Source of the DNA: Bifiguratus adelaidae | Taxonomy: Eukaryota > Mucoromycota > Endogonomycetes > Endogonales | Assembly (NCBI GenBank): GCA_002261195.1 | Contig: MVBO01000047.1 | Coordinates: forward strand, 32,012 to 96,011 | Direction of reading: 5' to 3' | Length of the DNA: 64,000 bases | Translations under genes and position numbers: made by a program | Part shown: positions 56,941 to 64,000 of the stretch, piece after piece | Layout: the number at the start of each line of letters is the position of its first letter | How positions within the stretch are numbered: the first letter of the stretch is position 1 | The notes under the pieces: generated by a model | Seen by the model: only the letters and a program-made list of their open reading frames with translations | What the model was told of the DNA's origin: nothing | The model's database searches: none

Positions 56941-59199
56941 TTATTCTTCGTTGCGCTTTCGCTGCATAACGGCTCGAACAAGAGCGCCTAGCCGCCGCAA
57001 GCTTTCCGCCTTCTCCAAGAAGGGATGTTTTTGCAACTCCTCCGACGAAGGTCGAGCGGCGATGTCGACCTCTAGACTTGCTTTTAAAAAATCGTTCAAT
57101 TCAGGCGACAAGTTTTGTGGATTGCGTAGTTTTGGGGTACCATTTGTTGCGATGAGATAGAGTGCCCTGAGGGCATTTTCATGGAGGTAGGGTGGTTCAC
57201 CTTCAATCATCTCAATGGTCATGATGCCGAGCGACCATACGTCTACTTTGGGACCATAGGCTTTTCGAGTCACCACTTCGGGAGCCATCCAATAAGGTGT
57301 ACCCACCATGGTCGTTCGGTTGGCACTGTCTGATGTCAGATGGGCACAGAACCCGAAATCAGCTAAACAAGAGCATTAGAGCGCACGACTTTGCACACGG
57401 AAGCCTCTACATACTCAGCTTCACTTCACCAGCCACACCCAAAAGGATATTGTCGCTCTTGATGTCCCGATGAATGATGCCTTTCCCATGCAGAAAGCGT
57501 ATGCCTGCCAAGGTTTCCTTGACCACACAGGCAATGATACCTTCCGTCAAGACGTGATTGACGACCACATCGGTCAGTGATCCACCTTCCATGTACTCCA
57601 TGACGACCCATAGTGCTCCATTATGCAAATAAGAATCAATGTAATTGACGATGTTCTTGTGTTGCGAGGATTTCATGACGAGGATTTCGTTAATGATGAG
57701 TTCCTTCTTTTGCTGTTGGGCGAGGACCATTTGTTTGATGGCGACGACTTGCGAAGTACCCGATTGGTAAGCAGTGAATACACCGCCAGAGGCACCTTGT
57801 CCAATCTTGGTCATATTGCGGTAGACCGTGGTCGGATCGCCTTCGCTTACTATGGCTTCGAGACGTTTGACAATCTCAGTTTCGCTCTTGCCATTCGATT
57901 TGTTACGTTCGACAAGGTCCACTCCCTCGTCATCCTTTTTACGGGTTGGCTTAGGCGGTTTGGCTTGTTCGGATGGGGAAGTCACAGGTGCGACACCGGC
58001 GGGAAGATCGAGTTTGGATGGTTTGGGAGGTAAGGCAGGTTTGACCTTGGGTGGAGGAGCGGGTTTCGTGGTAGACGATGGCAAGACAGGTCGTGGAGGT
58101 GGCTTGGGGACGTATTTCGGCTTTGCAGTAACATCTGTTGGTGGCTTTTGTGATGTTGTGGCATCGACAGGTTTATAGGGTATTTTCGGTTCATTAGGTG
58201 TTTCTTTGCGAGGAGGCTTTTGAGTGGACTGATCCTTGAGGGATTCCAAGTGCTGTAGCCTAGCCGCAACAAGGTTTTCCGGTATATCCGTTGGTTTTCG
58301 AATGGCTTCTACTGAAATTTCAACCGCTTGTTAACGTGCAAACAAGCCCAACACTCACCATCCTGCGTTTCTGCGGGTTGCTCCTTGACCTCGAGCGAAG
58401 GCTTCTTTTTCGGGACTGACCGTGCAGCCGATGGCTTCTTCAAGTCGTGGTCGCCATACTGAGCCCGTTGGAACTTGCTATATAAATCTCTATCCGGCGC
58501 CTGCTCTTGTTGCTGATAAAAATTGACAATCTCAATGACGGTTTGCTTGTTCTCTTCCTGCTCCTTTCGAGAAATGCCGACATCCTGCAATAGTTGTACC
58601 CATTCTGGAGGCAATCCCGTGAATTCTCCCGTATCTTCGTCTACACCGACATGTGTCAAATGACGAGCGTCATAGGGATGAGAAATGGAAATAGATGATC
58701 CTTGTTGAGGTGATGTACCTGTCGGCGCTGTAGCCGTCGTAATCAGGTCGCTCACCGTGTTTGCCAGTTTATCAATCACAACTCGAAAGGTAGCCGTAAC
58801 ATCCTTCGTCCTGCCTCCCGTTGAATGTGGACTAAGCCGAGCAACACCCATGCCTCCAGAACCGGTATGATTGGGACTCACTGTTGCCGATGACGGACTG
58901 ACCGTCTCCTCCCCGTCCCTATCGTCCTGCTTGCCGTTGACATGTATCGGTGAAGGCTGTCTCGGCCATTCTTTGGGTCGAGGTGCTAGTGGAGGCTTCT
59001 CTAGGTTCCGAGGTGGTGTTGGCGGTGGTGTTGAACCCGCCTTCTTTTCGACGGCCTTGCGAGCCGGTTTCGGTGGAGGCTGTTTGTCGTCGCTGTCACT
59101 GGGTACAGTCACTTTTCTCAACCTCCCTCGAACCTTTTGGTAATCAACGGCGTCGTCCTCCGTTGGCCGAGGAGGCAATGGAGGATTAGGTGTGGTCAT
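56941..59199 (-). CDS. STE20: p21-activated kinase (Ste20/Shk1 type)
   Basis: This Cdc42/Rac effector kinase acts in polarity and MAPK signalling. The start at 59199 gives [20 protein letters not shown], a proline-rich N-terminus with many SH3-type PxxP stretches. The CRIB/p21-binding motif [14 protein letters not shown] lies at about residues 170-185, followed by the helical autoinhibitory region. A second Pro/Lys-rich linker (58200-57960) precedes the C-terminal kinase: [39 protein letters not shown] across an intron, and [11 protein letters not shown]. It ends VMQRKRNEE. No PH domain lies between, so it is PAK1/Ste20-like and not Cla4-like. The same frame stays open upstream to another ATG at 59412, but that segment is hydrophobic and GA-repeat-bearing, so it is taken as 5' leader. 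Introns near 58360-58310 and 57416-57368. Confidence 0.93.
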
Positions 59200-59266
59200 G
59201 AGAGGGACAGACAGGCAAGGAACAAGCAAGCGGAGCCAATGTGCCAAAGACGGGTTCCAAAGCGAT

Positions 59267-59276
59267 AGGGTTAGGG
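59267..59276 (-). promoter_or_regulatory. Telomere-like box in PAK 5' region
   Basis: AGGGTTAGGG at 59267-59276 reads CCCTAACCCT in the PAK sense, about 70 bp before its ATG. A (GA)n tract follows at about 59329-59343. Together with the boxes at 35.8 and 42.2 kb it suggests a recurring promoter element. Confidence 0.4.
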
Positions 59277-59495
59277 CTAAGGCCAAAAGGGCAGCTTGGA
59301 CCAAAGTTTGAGCGCAGACAGAGGGGAAAGAGAGAGAGAGAGAGGTGAGCAAGGCAAAGGATAAGCCAAGAAAGCGAAAAGGTAAGTATGTCTCAAGAGT
59401 CCTTTTGTCCATGACGTTGTCGCTCTCTTTCGGCCATATGCCAAGAAACTGTTCACAACCTTTCACTTTCAACAGTCACATGCTCTGTTCTCGCC

Positions 59496-59899
59496 ATGGC
59501 ACAACCACGGGATGATGGTTCGCTTCCTACGCTCGCTTCTCTGTCAATCACGCCATCCATGACACCTTCCTTACAGTCACCAGGTCCCGCGGTCCCGCCT
59601 CCGTCGCCACTGACTCGCTTGGGCCGACAAAAGAGTGGAGAGGCGACACCGGGCGAGCCGCATCCCTTTGTCCCTAGCCCGATGAATTCCTTGCCAAGCA
59701 GTGTCCCTAATGGAGCTTATATGCAAGAAGCAGAAGGGATAAAGCGAACAGATAGGAATCATCTCTTGAACAGTGAGAGTTTCGAAGGTAAGGACAGATG
59801 CGGAGCGATGGGAGCGTTGGCTGACATGGACTAGATTTGGTCAGTCTATTGCAAAAAGTACAAAACTCTGAGGCTCGCCAAGAGGACAAGTCTCGGTAA
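59496..59899 (+). CDS. Small Pro/Ser-rich hypothetical protein
   Basis: This frame is divergent from PAK by 297 bp. Exon 1 (59496-~59787) encodes MAQPRDDGSLPTLASLSITP and further Ser/Pro/Thr-rich sequence. After a ~48-bp intron it continues EDLVSLLQKVQNSEARQEDK to a stop at 59897-59899, giving roughly 118 residues. The last 25 residues look like a coiled-coil helix. A GTAAAA at the end could instead be a further donor, leading to a longer product. It might also be a 5' exon of the downstream 4E-T gene; I cannot decide. No family recognised. Confidence 0.45.
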
Positions 59900-60349
59900 A
59901 ATTATAGCCAAGGCAGCCGAGACTCGCTCGTGTTCTCAGTTTGCCTTTCCAAATGCAGGTGTTGCCCACCTACCTGCTCTGGACTCTTTGAGACCCTCTT
60001 CGTGTTTCGTTCCTTCTCCGTCTACTATCCGCCTAATGCTCCGACATGATTCTCGACGCTGTTGATGCCTTTTTCACCCTACATTGTTGATAGGACAACG
60101 CCTTTTCATCCCTACTCACTTCCCATCACGGCATCAATTTTTCACATCCAGCGCTCTCTCTTTCGGGTTTTTGTCTTTGTCAAGAGGGTAGGAAGTGAAA
60201 AACACCCATGACTCTCGCTGTCTTTACATCCTCTATATCCTATGCCTGCCCTCTTTCGTTGTATCTCTCTCTCTCTCTCCTCTTCCTCGCCCATTTGTAC
60301 CATAGAAGACGTTGTAGGTGACGTCATCATTTATGAATTAGGCCGTCTC
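59900..60349. other. Leader/promoter region of the 4E-T gene
   Basis: These 450 bp are C/T-rich on the plus strand, with a (TC)n tract at about 60264-60280, as expected for a 5' leader. An in-frame ATG at 60242 precedes the chosen start and would add 36 residues. Confidence 0.4.
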
Positions 60350-62786
60350 ATGGGCAAAAGACGTTCTCTGGTCATGGATCTCTCTGAACAGGACCCTGCC
60401 ATCGTCGCATCATCACCGCCAAAGAACAGAAACATTCGAAAGGAACACCATACGCATACATCCAACATACTTGCGGTTCTAGATTCAAATCCACCACCCC
60501 TAGTCTTTGAAGGACAAGGTTTCGAGAATACGAACGTTATTCGCTATCAGCGAGAGGAGCTTTTAGCGCTTCGATACAGCGAGGCATGTAAACGGCCGGA
60601 GCGACTTGCGCAAACGCAAGTGTGGTTTGGGTGAGTTGTGACTTGCAGTCACCCAAGAAGCGTAGTTTGACACCTCATAGCGAACTGCCATCGCGGAGAG
60701 AGCGGGGCCATGAGGAGAGTCCTGGCGAAAGGTAGGTACCATGGTCAAATTATTCGTCTTCTTGCTCATAGCAATGTCGTGGATAGACGTGGCGATAAGG
60801 ACAAAGGTATTGTCCTCGGCCCACCAAAGTCGAGTTTTGCTTCATTGCTTGGTGTCAAGAAAGGAGAGGAAGACTTGGTGGAAAAGTCTCCTGGTGACAA
60901 GGAAGAAGACAAGTCTTTTGCCTCTGCTACGAACTCGCTCCCTCTCAGTGCTCGGTTGAACGGTCGAGGGTATCAAACGTCGACAGATCGCTCAGACACC
61001 AAACTATCGAGTCGTTTGGCTAAAATGCCAGGAAGCTCGGTAAGAGGCGAGAGGAGCGGCGAGAGATTAGACAAAATGGGCGCCTTTGGCACCACGAGTC
61101 GGATATCGCCAGTATCGGATCCACGATTGGACAAGCGCAGAACTAGGGACGGCCCAGGAGTCGGAAGAGAGCAACGACAGAGGATGGGCCGGTTTGAAAG
61201 GGAGGAAAAGCAACCGGAATGGTTGGACTACAATCCAGAAACGGAGGAAATGGCCACTACTGATGATGCTATATCGTCAGAGAAAGTTGATGATGGTGCT
61301 GGATTTATGAGCAATAGTACGAATCAATTGGAACAGTGGAAATCGCAAATGAAGGATCAGGAAAGGAGGAAGAAGCAAGGCGTGCCTGAGGAGGCTGCAA
61401 GGTCCATGCGCGCGGATGAAAGTACCTCGTGGCGGGCCACAACATCACCTCAGGAGTCGAAAGCTTCACGCAAAGACGATCCGATATTTGGCGGTATCGA
61501 CATGGGCCCTACCATGTTAGATCCACTTTATTCACAAAATTATGCCGACGAGACGTCGCAGTCAACCCAAGAATCAATCCCATCAGGCTCTCGATTTGCA
61601 AGATTCTTCAACAAGAGTCATACTCAAGAAACCACAGACATCGCCTCAGCGCAGATGCCGCCGCCGCAAAGACCACCGATGCTAGATGAGGGTGGCCGTT
61701 CTATCAGTCTCGACGTACTGTTTCAAGCGCAAACTTTGTCTCCATCCCAGCAGTCTCATCAAATGCCACATCCACACTATACGTCTCCTAATATACCATC
61801 TCAGCCCCGAATGCTTTCAGAACAAGATATCTTGAATACCCTAGCCAAATTGCCAACATCCCCCCGCAAACCCGACAACACGACAAAGGAGGAGGATCAA
61901 GCTGGTTTTAACATGATCATGCAAGCATTGTCGCGAGCAAAGGTAAGGCACGAAGAATGATCGCATCCTTCTTGTTCCACTCAAGTATGTTTAGCCACAG
62001 GTGCCTCCAACGACCTCGTCTCCCATGGCGAGTCGCCAATATGCCGGCCCGCCCTCCGAACTCAATGATCCTGCTATCGCCAGTGCTTCCAGCCACATAC
62101 CTGCCAAATCTCCCCCAGCAATAGGTCCAACGAATCAAGCCCAACGATCGCCTACCCCGATGCAAGCGAGCGAAGAAGGCACGCCGAAATCCAGGCCGGC
62201 CTTGAATCAACACTTTATGGGTAATATGCCGACCAGCGTACTGAGACAGCTTAGTGGCAAGGCGTCTGGAGATATTGGCTCCAGAACGTCATCCAACAAC
62301 TCATCTCCGCGTGTCAACAACACCACATCCCTACCATCGTCCCAACCCACCTCTTACCCTTCCAACACGCCTTCTAGTCAGCAGTTTACTTATGGCAGTC
62401 GACTGTCGTCAGCGTATGCACCTCCACCGATGGGCAATTTCGCCTCTGACCAGCCATCCGAAGGGCCAACGTCGCCTTACGGATTCCAATCACCGCCGAA
62501 TCAAGGCGTGGGCCCGGGCATGCTACCCATGTCAGGCTACCCACCTTATCCACCTTTTGATCACCGTTTCGGGGCACCACCTCCCCACCTGATGAACATG
62601 ATGCGACCCAACATGCCCATGGATCCCAACCGACCTCCCGGACCTTTCATGTACCCACCCATGCCCAACATGGGTATGCCTCAACCTCCTCGTGGATATC
62701 CTCCCATGAACATGATGCCTCCCCCCATGGATATGATGACAGGCATGTATCGTCCTGATATGAGAGAGGACAAGCCTCCACAGTAG
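60350..62786 (+). CDS. EIF4ENIF1: eIF4E transporter (4E-T)-like translational repressor
   Basis: This P-body protein binds eIF4E and DDX6-type helicases. Near the N-terminus is YQREELLALRYSEACKRPE, a canonical YxxxxL-Phi eIF4E-binding motif (60545-60565). Further on, QPEWLDYNPETEEM (near 61210-61250) resembles the Cup-homology helicase-binding segment, and GSRFARFFNK (near 61590-61620) the conserved SRF-type motif after it. The rest is long, disordered and rich in Ser, Pro, Gln and Met, ending in a Met/Pro-rich tail (HLMNMMRPNMPMDPNRPPGP). Introns at about 60630-60680, 60732-60770 and 61943-61998 splice in frame. The start is uncertain (60242, 60350 or 60377). The assignment rests on three short motifs in the right order, so it is strong for class but not proof of orthology. 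Confidence 0.75.
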
Positions 62787-62884
62787 AACCCGTGTACATT
62801 TGTGTGCAGCGTAATGTGCAATTTGCGTGACCAAGAAATTGTTAGGGTGTTGCTTTCGCTGTCACTCGCATCCTGCGACACATC

Positions 62885-63273
62885 ATGAAGGCTTTGGTAT
62901 CACCAACTAGTGCTCTGACTTGCACGTTTACTAGTGCAGCAGGGGTCATCTTTCTCGTAAGCCATTTTCATTTAAGGCTGCGGTACCATGCAACATTGAG
63001 GCTGACATTCTCGCAGTTGATCCTAGGCGGATTGTTCAATGCCGACGTGGAAGGTCTAACAGAATCCAAAGGCGACCCAGATCCCAATGTAGCTGCGTCT
63101 ACCTGTTTCCTAGCTGCTGCCATATACGCCGGTTTCTTTGTTTTTTGTGGCTGTCAGGTAAGGAGCTAATCCCCTGATGATTGACCTAAGCTAACCGACG
63201 TGCATTATCCTTGTGCTACTTATTCTAGTCTTGGATACATTCACGTAATGCAAGACAAGATATACAATTGTAA
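62885..63273 (+). CDS. RNASEK: V-ATPase subunit f / RNase K-like small membrane protein
   Basis: Three exons encode a protein of about 90 residues. Two hydrophobic helices are seen: SALTCTFTSAAGVIFLLILG and AAIYAGFFVFCGCQ, separated by a short polar loop (NADVEGLTESKGDPDPNVAA). This is the layout of ribonuclease kappa, now known as V-ATPase V0 subunit f (yeast YPR170W-B). The family motifs GxxFN and the YxxFFVFCGxQ block are both present. It ends SWIHSRNARQDIQL. Introns lie at 62957-63015 and 63157-63228. The stop is 21 bp from that of the convergent SWIRM gene. It starts 98 bp after the 4E-T stop on the same strand. V-ATPase is more likely than nuclease function. Confidence 0.85.
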
Positions 63274-63294
63274 AGTATAGATTATACAAAAAAC

Positions 63295-64000
63295 CTAGTT
63301 TCGCCACGGCGAATTCAACCATCCCATTTCACCAAATACTTCCCATAACCTGGATGTCTTATTCACATCCACACGACACAATTTTTGAGCATCGCTCTTT
63401 CGGAACGATTGACCGCGTTGAGCAAACTCTACAGCACTTGTCACGAGTTGCTGCTTGCACCGAAGGAATTGCTCCGGAGTGAGACGTAACACGGAGGCAA
63501 TATGTGCTTCGTGCGGATGCAATTTGGAATAGTACGGCATATCCGAGATGTCCAACGGAGTACCTACCATGTGCCCTGAGTCCATGTCCCTCCTGTTGCG
63601 CTTGCCTCGTTCGCTTACCTTTCCACGTGATTCTGGGACGCTTTTCACGGAAGGAGAGATCCGGCATCCATTCGGCTGGTAAATGAATGGAGAAATCATC
63701 ATCGCTCTCGCCTTCCTCAGCAGAACCTCGCGTATCGGCTTCACTCAAATGACCATCATCCAATCCCCATCGTCTCCGTTTCCGCTGTCCGATAGACTTT
63801 TTGCGTTCTTCGTCTCGTATCCGACGTTGACGTTCTTGTTCGATTTCCATTTGTTCTAGCATGGCACGGGTGGGATTACGTTGCAACAAGAGGTCCGGTT
63901 TGGGATGGGATAAATAGGCTGGGTAGAAGGGTAAACTGATGCTTGGAGCTTCAAATCCAGGGGGGGTCGTGGGCGGAGAGAGTGGCGGGGGGGGGGGGGG
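63295..64000 (-). CDS. SWIRM-domain chromatin protein (5' end beyond window)
   Basis: A C-terminal SWIRM domain is clear: PLDISDMPYYSKLHPHEAHI, VLRLTPEQFLRCKQQL, and SFRKSDAQKLCRVDVNKTSR before GEMGWLNSPW at the end. This is the version seen in Fun19/Laf1-like histone-deacetylase-associated proteins and related to Ada2. Upstream is a basic/acidic coiled segment (MLEQMEIEQERQRRIRDEER, then KKSIGQRKRRRWG), and at the edge a proline-rich region. One intron (about 63574-63617) is removed in frame. The frame is open into the window end, where a run of G (63989-64000) would encode polyproline. The complex it belongs to is not determinable. Confidence 0.85.
63989..64000. other. Poly-G run at the window edge
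   Basis: The window ends in 12 consecutive G following GGC. In the SWIRM gene it would read as Pro codons. It may be true polyproline coding or a low-quality contig end. Confidence 0.5.

Noticed and set aside
60264-60280. TC microsatellite as a notable repeat
   Set aside because: Short pyrimidine tracts are ordinary in fungal promoters and leaders.

Overview
This is a gene-dense eukaryotic window with roughly 25 protein-coding genes on both strands. Most genes carry several short introns (about 45-150 bp, GT..AG, often with a visible CTNAC-type branch site). The gene set is fungal: an Ssk2-type MAPKKK, a tricalbin, a Gpt2/Sct1-type glycerol-3-phosphate acyltransferase, an Acr3 arsenite pump, a Dpb4 histone-fold subunit and a Ste20/PAK kinase. 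It also holds genes that Dikarya generally lack or that look animal-like: a complete Delta7-sterol reductase (DHCR7), a 4E-T-like eIF4E-binding protein, a tail-anchored heme oxygenase, and an oligopeptidase-A-type M3 peptidase with a mitochondrial presequence. Together these point to an early-diverging fungus (Mortierella-like or chytrid-like). That placement is inference; no marker gene settles it.

Layout. 1-5.6 kb: MAPKKK (runs off the left edge) and DPB4, both minus. 5.7-9.7 kb: SUMO (+), MPDU1 (-), glycolipid transfer protein (-), mitochondrial NAD(H) kinase (+). 9.7-23.3 kb: one cytoplasmic dynein heavy chain gene (-), 8 exons, whose splice phases close exactly to 4377 codons. 23.6-30.5 kb: DHCR7 (-), glycerol-phosphate acyltransferase (-), methylenetetrahydrofolate reductase (+). 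30.6-37.7 kb: tricalbin with five C2 domains (-), ARMT1/DUF89 phosphatase (+). 37.8-40.9 kb: heme oxygenase (-) and Acr3 (+), divergent. 42.4-49.5 kb: CDC20, a ricin-B-fold lectin, eIF2B-gamma and V-ATPase subunit d (all +), then mitoribosomal protein uL30m (-). 49.5-51.9 kb: the largest gap, with one possible decayed dehydrogenase fragment. 51.9-56.9 kb: a Ser-rich small protein, the M3 peptidase and an unrecognised 405-residue protein (+). 56.9-64 kb: PAK kinase (-), small hypothetical (+), 4E-T (+), V-ATPase subunit f (+), and a SWIRM-domain protein (-) that runs off the right edge in a poly-G run.

Functional links. Genes are often paired head to head over short spacers: DPB4/SUMO 159 bp, GLTP/NAD kinase 42 bp, acyltransferase/MTHFR 147 bp, heme oxygenase/Acr3 305 bp. 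Several spacers carry recognisable elements: a perfect TGACGTCA, a TCACGTGA site in front of the methionine-pathway gene MTHFR, and telomere-like AACCCTAA boxes. Membrane and sterol lipid handling recurs (DHCR7, acyltransferase, tricalbin, GLTP, MPDU1), as do stress signalling (Ssk2-type MAPKKK, PAK, heme oxygenase, Acr3) and vacuolar acidification (V-ATPase d and f).

I see no prokaryotic-type system, mobile element, CRISPR array, rRNA or convincing tRNA. The most unusual content is the retained DHCR7, the organellar-type oligopeptidase, the heme oxygenase-Acr3 head-to-head pair and the unrecognised 405-residue protein.
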